NCBI GenBank assembly: GCA_964036665.1
Contig: OZ038533.1
Span: 3,458,001 to 3,522,000, forward strand
Source: Gordius sp. MW1
Lineage: Eukaryota > Nematomorpha > Gordioida > Gordea > Gordiidae
Direction of reading: 5' to 3'
Length of the DNA: 64,000 nucleotides
The notes beneath the pieces are model-generated. The model was not told where the DNA came from. It saw only the letters and a list, made by a program, of their open reading frames with translations, and ran no database searches. How positions within the stretch are numbered: the first letter of the stretch is position 1; the number at the start of each line of letters is the position of its first letter. Made by a program: the position numbers and the translations under genes. Positions 11,961 to 23,429 of this stretch are shown here, piece after piece.

Positions 11961-12164
11961 TTGTTAACTTTCGTTACCAAAAAAATAATAATTTAGCGTT
12001 ATAAAATACATCAGAAATTCCCTCCCCAGTTGAGATCGGGTTATATTATTTGTTATGCAATCATGCATGACGATTCCTACATAAATTGCATAGCAAATAA
12101 GCTTTGTTTATACGAAGTATAAAAGAGTAATCGATGTGTATGAATGTGAAGTAGGGACTGGGAA

Positions 12165-12255
12165 AAGCTTAACGGGGGCCTGGGGGCGGAGCCCCCAACA
12201 GGAGGTTTGGGGGCGAAGCCCTCAACGGGGGTCTGGGGGCGAAGCCCCCAGTTAC
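12165..12255. repeat. GC-rich hairpin tandem (GGGGGCGAAGCCCCC)
   Basis: About three units of roughly 30 bp. Each contains GGGGGCGNAGCCCNCA, itself a perfect or near-perfect hairpin, linked by ACGGGGGTCTG or ACAGGAGGTTT. It is a sharp GC island in AT-rich DNA and is followed by AGTTACGCCC. Confidence 0.8.
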
Positions 12256-12819
12256 GCCCTTATTTATTAAAACATTTGAACAAAATATATGTTACAAAAG
12301 TTCATAATAATGTTATAGTAATACTTAACGAAATATTTAACTCACTTTCTCTTATGGTTAAAGATTTTTAAAAGGTATAACTGAAGTAAACCGCGTCTAT
12401 ATATAGTTTTCAATTTGATTTGAATTGATCGATTTTAACTTTACTTTGAGATATAGATGAATGAATGAGTAGCTAGGGAAATTCAATTTTATTTCCAATG
12501 TTAATTTTATAAACATTAAATAATTATAAAAACACTTCTTTGTTTATAATTTATTAAACAAAACAATTTAAATGATTTTGTGACGGGCTTTGAGCTGGCC
12601 TTACTTGTATTTACCAGCCCAAGCCCGCTAGGCTATATTAGAACCCGCCCGGGTCGGATCCGTTGTTCTCTCTAAAGCAAAAACCCGGGCCGGGCAAGGC
12701 GTGTGGTGCGGATCGCGCATACATAATGATATAGTTAAATAACAACAAAACCATGTAATTGTCAAGAGTTTATTAAGGCTATATATATTTAAATGGCGCA
12801 TAAAAAGCTTGTACAAACA

Positions 12820-12971
12820 CATGGGCGTAGCCAGGTTATAGATTGGGGGGGGGGCGAAACGTTCAAAAGTTCAATTAGGGGGGGGGGCAAAATATAAATT
12901 TTTTACTTTTACGGCTTTTTGCATTGAGCCCCCTCCCCCCCCCCGCCCCCCCCCCTTTGGCTACGCCCATG
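12820..12971. mobile_element. hAT-type MITE, GGGCGTAGCC family (second subfamily)
   Basis: Ends CATGGGCGTAGCCAGG and TTGGCTACGCCCATG; flanks TACAAACA and TACAAATC share their first six bases. The interior carries 'GAAACGTTCAAAAGTTCAATT' as in the copy at 10364. Confidence 0.85.
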
Positions 12972-13144
12972 TACAAATCAATTTTAAAAGCTCAAAATGG
13001 GATTGGTATATTAAATTTGCTTGTGATGGTAAAACAATATGACGAGCGTTTTTATATAACCATTTGGTTTTGCAATATACCATGCAAATTTGATTTAAGC
13101 GAATGTTTAAATTAAGGGCTAAAAATAAGTGGTTTTTCCTTGGG

Positions 13145-13313
13145 GATGGGCGTAGTCAAGGTATAGAGGGCAGGGAGGGGCGCCTGCCTCCTCTAAATCC
13201 AAGAATGTGTTAAAATTTATTAAAATTTTTGCTTAAATTTCAAAAAATAATCATTTTGCCCCTCCCTAAATCATTATTACCTCCCTCTAATCCCAATGCT
13301 GGCTACGCCCCTT
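13145..13313. mobile_element. hAT-type MITE, GGGCGTAGCC family
   Basis: Left end GATGGGCGTAGTCAAGG and right end TGCTGGCTACGCCCCTT, with the standard interior. Target duplication not recognisable. Confidence 0.7.
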
Positions 13314-13729
13314 TGTTTTTCATTGATTGAGTATATATAATAAAGCAATAAAAAAAAAGTCGCCTAGCTTAATTAAAAGACTTACATATTTTAAAACTAA
13401 TAAATATGATTAATAAATTAATATTTTATTAATGAACTCAAATTAAATAATTGGTTAAGGGCCAAACAAGCCTGGATTTTTTCCATACGGGCCCGAATGG
13501 GCCAAAATTTTACTCTTTAGGGGGAGGGGGGAGGCCCTTGGCCCGCCTCCAGCTACGCCACTGATTACACCAAGCCCTAAAAGCATCATTTTAATCATAG
13601 TCTTAGCCTTAAATTAACATGATTTAAAGGGAGAAATAATGTGCTTTTTATTGATATTTTATTAATCATATTTCTATTAAAGTTGTGATTTAAATCATAT
13701 TCGTTGCAAAACAGTTCCCAAAAAAAATA

Positions 13730-16700
13730 TTATTTAGCGTAATAATTGAATTGCGTTGAATTAATTTCTGCTTCAGATTGCGGGTTGTGATAATAATTTT
13801 CTTCGCCACTCAAATTGCTCCATTCATCTTCAAGGTCCGATGCCACTGGTAATATTTCTTCTTCTTCATTTAACATGCCATAAGTTTCTTTAACACGACC
13901 CTTTCCAAAAGGGTCCCCCCTTTTGATTTCGTTCATCAACAAACCCTTTTAAAATTATATTACATTAGCAAATCTTTTTTAAATTATTTATTATCTTTAT
14001 TTAGTTTAAAGGGCTTAGTATTGTCGTAATTCATAAAGATCAAATTAAGCTCAACAACTTTAGATGATATTGAAATCCGTATGAAATTAAAACCTTTTAT
14101 TTGCAAAAGATTTAAATTTATATTTAATTAAGTGTTGAATTACTGAATCAAATGATTCGGGTGGGTTTTTAAGGTACCAAAGTGCTGGAGCATATGCTAA
14201 ATTAAGTATAGCTGTCCCCCAAACCAACCTTGAAGTTATATAAAAAATTCATATATTTATTATTTATTTGCAATATTTTTTATTTATAATTATAACATTG
14301 TATACCATCTAAATCCTATAGATTTTACCACGCTACCTCCGATAGATGGCCCTAATTATACAAAAAAGATGTAAATATTATTTTATAAAATGTTATTATA
14401 AAAAAATAATTGTATTTTTTTGCTAAAATAGGGATAAAATGTACCTAAACCATAGGCTAAACATACGGCTACTTGACTGATAGAATATACAGCTCCGTAC
14501 ATCCCAGAATATCTCACATCCACAACGTACCCTAAATAGGGAATTAAAGAGGAATCCACTATTCCTGAAAAAAAAAATTTTATTCAGCAAAGTGTGATTT
14601 AAAAATTTGTTGTTATTGCATAAAATTATAAAAGTCGTTATATGGCAAAATTATTATAAAGTTTATTCTGGACAAATTCGCTAGGATAGGGGGTTTTAGA
14701 AAAATTAGGGAAAAATGGGTATAATAAATGTTATAAATAATTGGCCCGAATAATAAAATAATTTAAATTTTTAAATTTTTGTGAACTTCTGATCGTGTTT
14801 TGAACAGACTCTAGAAAATTTGAAACAATATCTTTTAAAATCTTAATTATTAACTAATTTTTAAGAAAAATTGTATTAAAAGGCCATCAACTTATATTAT
14901 GGTAATAAGTCCCAAAAATCAAGTTAAATATTTCAGATGACTTAAGTAAGTTTGTGGGGATTAAGCAAATTTTACCAATTCCAAGTCCGATCCCAAAATG
15001 TGGCAATACTAGATGGGCTGGATGATTCGCGAACGGAATCTAAGATACATAAAATTTTGTTGTACTTAGTTTTTAAAGAGTTTTTCGAATTGAATATAAT
15101 AAGTTTCTTGAAATATTTCCAAAAAATTTCATATAAAATTATGAAAAATATATTTTTAATAATACAAAATCATAGAATGACACAAATGGGCTATAATAAG
15201 TGTAACAATTTTTACCAAAATTAAGCAAATAGCTATCATGACCATTGAAACGATTGCACATTTCCACCTTTATTTAAATTAATGTAAAGAGTATAATGTA
15301 ATTATCACCAAGGAAAATAAAATTAATAAAAAGTAACATGCTTTAATAACTAAAAGATCGACCTGCCGTAATTGAGGGCAAATTTTCCAAATAGATTGGT
15401 TCCAATAAGGTAGCCAAAACTGTCGGGCAGGAAAACAGTACCTATAAAGTGCTTATATGAGTAAATTTTAAGTTTTTTCCAAATATTTTTTAATCTTCTT
15501 ATTATTTTTAATTTTTAAAAATTTTCATTTATTGAATTAACCTATTTATTTAATTTACCCAATTTCCATTGGGCCGGATGAATTTTGTTCATAAGCCAAA
15601 TCGGTAGAGATGGTTCTAAGACGGCAATTGAAGTGGTTGAAAATAATATGGAACCTTTATTAATATTAAAACAGAATTACACATTTTTTTATTTCATAAT
15701 TTTATATTGTGCGAAAACAATTTTTAATAATATTTAACCAGTGGCAATGAGAATGTATTTGTCTTTAATGAGCTTTACCATTTCGCCCGCCACAGGTCTC
15801 ATCTAAAATCATATCATGGCATATAGTTAGAAAAGAACTTAAATTTAATATTTTTTAGAATATTTTTAATTTTGTAAACAATATTTATTATGGATTTATA
15901 TTACGGAATATTACTAATTAATTTATTTTAACATCCTCTATTATTCCTGAAAATAAATTCATAAAAAATTCAATTTGATAGTTAAAATTATCATTACAAT
16001 AGAAATTTTTTCTTCAGGTTGTCACTGGTTTCAAATGAAGCAGTCTAAATTTCAAATTTTTTATTCATTTTTATTGTATCTATCAGTTCTCAAAGTTTTT
16101 ATTTTTTTGATGCTCAGACTTTAAAAGTTTTAAAAAATAGTATTATTTGTAAATATAGTATTATCGCCCTATTTCTGCATTTACTTTACACTTATTGTGA
16201 ATCTAATGTTTTATTATGTATTAATTAAAAATGCTAAAATTTTAAAAAAGCATAGTCATTTAATAAATAAATTTTTAACTACTGTGTATATGAACCCGGC
16301 AAGCTTGATAGTTTAAACCTTAATTACTATTCAGGATTATGGATTATGCAAAATTGGATTTAAAAAACCTAAAATCATATTTTCTTTCCACATAAAATAT
16401 CATCACTATGTTTTTACATTAGCATGGGATACAGCAACGGGTTTGATGACGTACAACGTAAAACCTATGAAAGCGGATTAGGATTTTTAAAATTGTTGTA
16501 AACTTTATAAAAAAAAATATTTTATAAGTTTCAATAAGGTGGTTTTTACTTCCAATAATAACGACCAGCAAAGATATAATCCAAAATGGTGCGCTATCTC
16601 CTATGAATTGATATAGCAGGCTTCCAAATGGGTATCCAACTAAATTATTTGATCACTTTTAAGTTTAAATACATAAACATTTTTTGCCCAGATTTGCATT

Positions 16701-19700
16701 TATTGTAATTATGTTTTCATAAATATTTATCATTTAGTTTTTTATTTAATTTAGTTAGACGCCTTATTCGACAAAAAATTTTTTTGAATAATTAAAATGA
16801 GCGGCAAAACTATAAGCTCATTAAAATATAGGTTTTCAAAAAATTCGTAATATATTAATTGTTATAAATTTTGAAAAAGAAATGTAAAATTAATCAAGTA
16901 CCAAAAACACCGAAAGCCATGCCACTCATAGCTCGCCCCATGTAAACGCTGCGATCTTTATCGTTAGGAAATCGTTCCGCTATCAATGCTAATCCTATAG
17001 GATATATTCATAAATTAAAATTTCCATTAAAAAATTTAAAAACTAATTTCTCTCATTAATATCACCAAATATTTATAGGTTTGTTGTTAAATGGGATTTC
17101 AAAATTGTTTTCATTTACAAGAGTATAAATAACTTAACTTGTTGGTATAATCAGTCCAAACTCAGTTTGCAAATTAGCAAAATAAATAATTAAAATGAAA
17201 TTATGTTAAGCAATACTAATAAGTGCATCGCTCTCTACCTAAATATAGATATTTTTGATTTTTACTCAGGTTTACAGGTTCATTTAAAAGTTATAAAATA
17301 TATATAGGCTCATACAAGCTAAGGACGCAAAAAACAACAATGAAAAAAGGGGTAGAAAATAGCTTAGTTTTGACATATTTTACCTTTAAAATACAAATTT
17401 ATCAATTATATTATTTTTAAATGTGCCATAAGCGGCCTGTGAAACCAGCAGATATACATATTTCATATTACTAAAAAAAATTATTAGAATAATAAGTTTT
17501 TATTAAAATTGTATTAAATTAAAGGTCTTGATGCCACATATCACATATTAGAATGCACAGGATCGAATATAACTACTAAGTGCTCGTATAATAAAAGACA
17601 TCGAGTCGGGTCGGGTTCGGGTTGAAAATTATTGCTTTCAGGTGGGGTCGGGTGGGGTTGGATTTAAGTCGAGTCAAAGGTTATGATCTTACATTGCAAA
17701 ATACACGGGAAATATCTTTTAAATTAATGCTATTATATATAAAAATTTTAATTATAATAACGAAATTTATAATTGAAGATCGATCATTCAGTAACTTAAT
17801 TTCTTTTTGTTTATCTAAATAAAATTGTTTTAATTTAGACGTAAATTTAATGACTCGTGAAAGGTAAAATATATCAACAACTTAATATTTTAGATTTGCA
17901 TTTAAATATTGTGAAGTGGCAGTTCAATATTAATTTAAACCACATAAAATATATATTCATAAACCATAATAAAATTTAGTTTAAATTTATTAAATGGTTC
18001 ATTTGCAAAACTATGTATTTCAAATTAATTGCGACCCGATTTGTAGATGCTATCATATTTATATACATCACAATGATAAATCATTCAAATAAATCTAAGA
18101 ATCAAATTCTGTGCATCATTCAGTTTCATAAATCACACTTTAATTTGTTGGTTTAACTTTCCATACCGCAATTTTTCTTACTCTCGCGTCGGATACCAAA
18201 ATTTAAAACGCTTTCAGGGGGGATTCGGCTAAAAAAATTTAAACGCTTTTGGGTGGGATCGTGTCGGGTTCGGGTTGAAAGTTATAAAATGCTTTCGGGG
18301 CGGGTCGGGTTCGAGTTGAAAATTTTGAAATGCATGCGGATCGGGTATGGGTTAAAAATTTCAAAAAAATTTTGGGTAAGGTGGGGTTCGGATTGATAAT
18401 GACTTTGAAGTTCTCTTTTTTTTATAAATAGTAGCTTATTTTTAATAATTGTTACCTGAAATATTGAGGCAAGCTGATGAAATTCCGTGAATAGATCTAG
18501 CCATGAGCAAAGCTCCATAACTTTTCCCAAACGCAAACACTAAAGAAGATGATGAAAAATCTTCTATTAATCCTCGTTCAATGATTTAACAAATCATTTT
18601 GTTTATGGCATTAATGAGCAATGCCAAATTAACTTATTTCTAAAAAATTAAATTTGTACAAATAGCTCTAATAAATTAACACGACGTTTCATAATTGTTA
18701 TTGTTATATTAATATATATAACGATAAAAGTGATTTTAAAGATGTTAAGAAATAAAATATTCCCTTACTGATGGATGATAGGAATAAAACCACAAATCCA
18801 AAGCACAGAGGAATACCGTATCCAACTCTTAATGAAATGTACGATCACATATAAGTTATTTTTCAACGTATATTTAGATTGATTCTTATTCAAACTAAAA
18901 GCTGATCATTTCAAAAGCCAAGCAAATCTAATTGAGAACCCTAACCCTAACCCTTGCCCTAACAACCCTGACCCCACAAGACATCAAGCATTTTATATTA
19001 GCTTATGAAATGAACAGCTTTTAGTTTGAACAGAACCGTTTAGATTTACTAAATACCATATTTATAATGCTATTTTGAAGCAAAATCCTGTCATTGTTTT
19101 TAGTTTTAATATATTAACATTGATTAGTTTAACCCTTAATGTGTCCTACATTATGAAATTTTTTGAATCCTTATATAATTGGGAATTTCAGTTTTAAATT
19201 AGCTTATCTTAATTTACCATGTAATAAGGTTATTTCCTAAAATAAGGAACTCCGATCCAGGTAAAACCTATTTTTACCAACCCCAAATTTTTTAAATTTC
19301 TAGAATCTTCAAATAATGTGCCAAAATTTATATTATTTTAATATAGAAATAAAATTTTCAAATATTTTAACCATAATATCTCAATAAATAAATTGGATTT
19401 AACAGGAAAATCCTGGCCCTCTCCGACTCCTCCTTGCTATGCTCATACCATTTTTACACTAGTCAAAATAAAACATAATCACAAATTTAAAATAAAAAAT
19501 CCGTATTTTTGCAAATACTTGGAAATTATGGGACCTAAAAGGGGGTTTACGAATAGTTGAACTATAGCTTTAGAAGCGAATAGCATGCCCACTCTTTTAT
19601 TTTCGTTGATTATATCTTCTGGCAATGGCGCTTCTTCCAGAATAGAAGCTGTCGCTTTGGTCGTAGTTTCTGCGCTAATTATTGTTGTCAAATTTATGGC

Positions 19701-20247
19701 TTGTGTTTCATTCAGGACCACAGGGTAATCTATATAGTATTCCTCATAATTCTCTGAATCCTGCTCCTGCGTTCCTCGTTTAGCCCATCTAACGTACGTT
19801 TTAGATCTTATATTTTTGGATGGATTTTTCTTGAAATACACTGTTTCAACGTTTTTACTATGATTTAACGAATGCTGTTGATGATGGGTGTAATAATCTA
19901 AATTTCCATGCTCGAATTTATATAGAATGGGCGGGATGATCGGAACTATTTTAAGTAATAGATTATGATATAAATGAGTTAATAATAGTTTAAAATAGTT
20001 TATAATATATATACATTTTTTTAAAGTAGCGTAAAAAGGTATAAAAATTAGTTATTTTTATGGGAAATTATAACATACCTACGACGGTTAGTAGCATGTT
20101 GTCTAACATCATCATAAGGAATACCAAAAACACCACCAATTTTACATTGGATGCCTCTAGTCTATTGTCCTCCAACTCACCCGAGACCAAATGAAATTTC
20201 TTCAATACCGAATAGGTTGTTTCATAGAACGCACCTACCCTATCCAT
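13730..20247 (-). CDS. Vesicular monoamine transporter-like protein (SLC18 family), 16 coding exons
   Basis: Proton-coupled antiporter that loads amines into secretory or synaptic vesicles (family knowledge). Exons, all GT-AG and in phase: 20247-20079, 19945-19519, 18827-18769, 18539-18456, 16994-16902, 16639-16550, 16464-16418, 15802-15739, 15654-15559, 15441-15363, 15267-15216, 15039-14976, 14564-14445, 14351-14306, 14228-14144, 13945-13730; 1,791 nt, 596 aa. Landmarks: TM1 LDNMLLTVVVPIIP (Asp49); glycosylatable lumenal loop (NET135, NLT141); LFASKAIVQLFVNP (Lys182); MARSIHG (Arg233); VLEPSLPIW (Glu358); GYLIGTNLFG (Tyr387); GIVDSSLIP (Asp445); GPSIGGSVVKSIGF. These favour VMAT over VAChT. 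The cytosolic tail has a dileucine-type DSGLLMNE and a tyrosine-rich end. Start is the first in-frame ATG. Oddities: the TM11 Asp (human VMAT2 Asp426) is Gln472, and Asn305 is Thr351. Confidence 0.93.
17600..18400. repeat. GGGTCGGGTTCGGGTTGAAA minisatellite blocks in the transporter's long fourth intron
   Basis: Two blocks (about 17600-17665 and 18180-18400) of imperfect units built on GGGTCGGGTTCGGGTTGAAA plus 'AAATGCTTTCGGG', period about 55 bp. They lie between the exons ending at 18456 and starting at 16994. The blocks may be the subterminal repeats of one non-autonomous element of about 800 bp. A reversed relative lies at 32470-32640. Confidence 0.55.
18935..18975. repeat. Short interstitial telomere-like run (CCCTAA)
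   Basis: AACCCTAACCCTAACCC followed by degenerate TTGCCCTAACAACCCTGACC, in the intron between 19518 and 18828. It matches the metazoan TTAGGG telomere unit but holds only about three to four units. Confidence 0.6.
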
Positions 20248-22649
20248 CCGTCCAAAAAGTATCAATAAGTTTTCTCTAAGAATTAGGATCCATTTTATTT
20301 TAAAAAACAATTTGGCAATGTAATAATTATATGGTCGAGGGGGGTTGATGAAGAAATTGTGAAAATGCTTTAAAGCTAACTGTGATCGAAATTTGAGGGA
20401 TTAAGGGATGAATGTGTAGGCGGGGAGGGCGTTATGATTTTAAAGATAAAAACTAGAATCCCCTATCCCTACCACCCCACCCTATAGCGATCGTTTTGAC
20501 AGATAAAAGAATAAAGAGTGACCAATTTTTTTGTGCGTGTGTTTACAATTAGCTTCCAAAGCCTTTATCCTGATTTGTGGCACACAATAATCGATGCCCG
20601 TAGCCTAGCACAGGAGTTGATGACTTCATCAAATTTTAGGACCCTGTGATTAAGATGTCCCCCTTGAAATAAAAACTTCATTTCCTTTAAAGGTATAAAC
20701 TTTAACCCATCAAGATTTAGATGCGATTCTATTTGTGGCTACAATTTGCGCGACTTAGCTAAAAGCCTTATCTATTAAAAATTTCAAGGAACTTAGCACC
20801 CTTCCATTTTCATAATCTCAAAAAATATCTTAAATTCTGAAATTTGTAGAGAAAAATGCAACATTTTTGTGCCTATTTCCAAGAAAGTCAAACAGTGAAG
20901 TGAATATAGTGGTGTATGTGGGTATGGAAAGAGTAGGGACGGGTGTCGGGATTAAAGTACTAAACTAATTAGAGTCCTTCTGAATCTAATCGATATATAA
21001 TGGGTGCGTTTTAATTGCTGTTAAATGAAGCGCACATATTTTATGGTATATTAAAAGGGATCACCATCATGTTGCATTTCCATGGAATTGTGTTGATATA
21101 CTTCAATAATGGTTATTATGAAAGAATTTTCAAATCTATCTAACCTATTTTTGCATTAGCTTACCCCATTCTAATCACATTCAAGCAAGCCGCAAATTAA
21201 TTTAATAAGCCAATTAATCACCATCAATTTTCTTGAATGATAATTTTTTATCTATTTTAAAACGTATAAATCCATTAATAAGGTAATGCTCCTATGTGAT
21301 TATTTTTTTAAGAATTGCCTCGTTAGCCTCTATAATAAATAAAAAAAAACTTTTATTTAAAATTTAATCTTCTGACAAAGGCTTATCTGACAAAGGCTTA
21401 ATAAAGAGATTTAAATTTTTAGCTTAATTTAATAACACTTAGTGAGTGCTACATTTGTTTTAACCCAACGTCATAGGCGTAACCAGGATTGCCTCAAGGG
21501 GGGAGGGGGGGGGTTCAAAATTTTTTATAAATAATATATTAAACAAAAATTTATTAAGCTTATCTACATTAGTGGCGAAGGCAGGACTACTCAAATAAGG
21601 GGGGGGGGGGGGGGGGTAAATTGTGTATAAAAGTATTTCGATTAAACAAAAACTAATTAAAATTATATATATTAAGTATCTACGATGGGTTTTTGGTAAA
21701 AGCATTAATAATATTTTCAAGGACGCAAATGGCAAAGAGCTTCATCCAATTTTTCTGTTTGTGCTAATTAGGGCTATTGTTTGAACTAAACACGGAATCT
21801 TTTAGGCATCCCGTTCCGGGGCAATTAAAATGAAATTATAAGCCCGAGTTTGCCCCGCTAATTTTTTGCAAAGCACAGGCCCAGCCTACACCCTTTCCAA
21901 AAAATTCTTATATATTCTATGACTTCTTAAACATCTTATGTCAATACTAAAACAATCGTTTATTTGTACATTGGAAATGTTCAATAATTCATGTCAAATA
22001 TATCAGTCTTAAACAGGCTTTTGTTTCTTTAAAAGAGTAACGTGCCGTTAAATTTTAACTAGTAGTACTAAGAAAATGCATAAACCATTTATGAGAACTA
22101 AAACTCTATGCAAGGTTCTAAGTATATCTATATTAATTTTTTCACGATCCTCTTATTAAATTACAAAAAATCTAGGAATCCGCTTATTTAAAAATCACAA
22201 GTTCTTTGAATAAACGAACAAATATCAACATGGATTTAATTATACTGTAAATGTAAAGTTTAATAATAATAAAATTTGATTAACATCATAAAAAAACACC
22301 ACTTTTTGTATTAAAATAAAAAGGTTTTGTCCCTAAACTAGGCCCGTCCAGAGCTCGTTTTATAACCATAACGCTCGTCCAAGCCCGGCCCGCTATTTTT
22401 GCTAAATAAATAGCTATCATATCATTAAAAAGTAAACCCTAAAATATGAATTTACTAAACCATGAGGAATGTTAATTTTTGGTTGAATTTTCACATCAAT
22501 TTCTACTCTAGAATTAGCACGCACAATTTCCAACGAAATTAGATTTTGAAGTATGTTTAAAAATCGTGCATGAATGAAATGTTCAAAACGCTTATAAAAT
22601 TATAATTTAAATTGAGAAAATTAGTTGTATTTTATTATTATACTCTTCT
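20248..22649. other. 5' flank of the transporter gene; repeats, no gene seen
   Basis: AT-rich DNA with a dispersed repeat at 21970-22120, poly-G tracts at about 21500 and 21600, and GGCCC-rich remnants (about 21800-21890, 22340-22400). The promoter of the gene ending at 13730 should lie here, but I cannot point to a core element with confidence. Confidence 0.4.
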
Positions 22650-23363
22650 CTAGTAGCAACTATAAACAAGGAACCAATGTAAGTTGATACCCATGTTAAA
22701 TACCTGGAAAAATAAAATTTAAATTACCTTTACTAAAATTTGGCTCGTATTAGCATCTTCCTCGTTTATTTTAGAGGTTGAGATAGTTTTTGGATAAATA
22801 ATTAAGAGTTAACCTTATTCGTATTAGAAAACACGCACTCGGGACAGAAAATTTTTGTATAAGTAGTGTTAGAATTAGTAGATCATTTAAAATTAAACAT
22901 CAACTTATATTATTTTTTATATACGCAACACTAACAAGACACCTATTAATATAATTTAAATTTCCGTATAATTTGAAAAAAAATTTAATTTTTTTGTTTA
23001 TGGGGGGGGGGGGGTTCTACCCGAAAATCCCCCCTTCCCTACGCTTCTGGTTTAAAAAGTTAAACATATAGTAACTTACTTTTGAGGTGATAGCATCATA
23101 AATAGAGTCAATTTCGTTTAAAAGCAAAAATTCATTTGAATGGTGTACAGCTTGTGAGAAAGTTATAGCTAAGATAATTACGTATATGACCAGAAGTCAT
23201 ATTTAAGTTAAAAATATAAACAACCTATTGTTAAGTCCAATTAAAATAGGGTGAAACTTTCTTAAAAATTTGTGGTGAGTAAGCATTAGTTTTTGAACAC
23301 TACCTACGACTGTCCCAAATCCGTAGGCAAAAAGTGGAGAGTTGGCGTCAGGTTGGAAATCGG
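22650..23363 (-). CDS. Possible 3' exons of an unidentified gene
   Basis: Three minus-strand exons join in phase: 23363-23304 (acceptor TTTTTATAG, contains DFQPDANSPLFAYGFGTVV), 23168-23080 (acceptor TATCTTAG, donor AAAA|GTAAGT, contains ITFSQAVHHSNEF) and 22703-22650 (acceptor TTATTTTTCCAG, ends at TAG). Support is codon-like composition against an AT-rich background, consensus splice sites and phase agreement. The next frame of the last exon (YLTWVSTYIGSLFIV) also looks membrane-like, so the final junction is uncertain. Any upstream exons would be separated by the LINE that begins just beyond 23.4 kb. I do not recognise the protein. Confidence 0.4.
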
Positions 23364-23429
23364 CTATAAAAACCAACTACATAATAATGGTAATTTCAAA
23401 CGAAATCTTACAACAGAAAGCTAGGGCGT

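Larger units (their letters stand above)
4531..13729. other. Intergenic region rich in MITEs and G/C homopolymer tracts
   Basis: About 9 kb with no credible gene. It holds at least seven copies or fragments of the GGGCGTAGCC MITE family, a reversed copy of the CCAATGG hairpin repeat, a GC-rich hairpin tandem, and a dispersed repeat at 11805-11960. The remaining DNA is AT-rich without coding patches I would defend. Confidence 0.6.

Noticed and set aside
13730-20247. Assignment of the SLC18 gene as the acetylcholine transporter (VAChT)
   Set aside because: LDNMLLTVVVPIIP, LPIWLM, YLIGTNLFG and VDSSLIP follow the VMAT pattern rather than VAChT's DNMLYMVIVPIVP and LVDTALLP.
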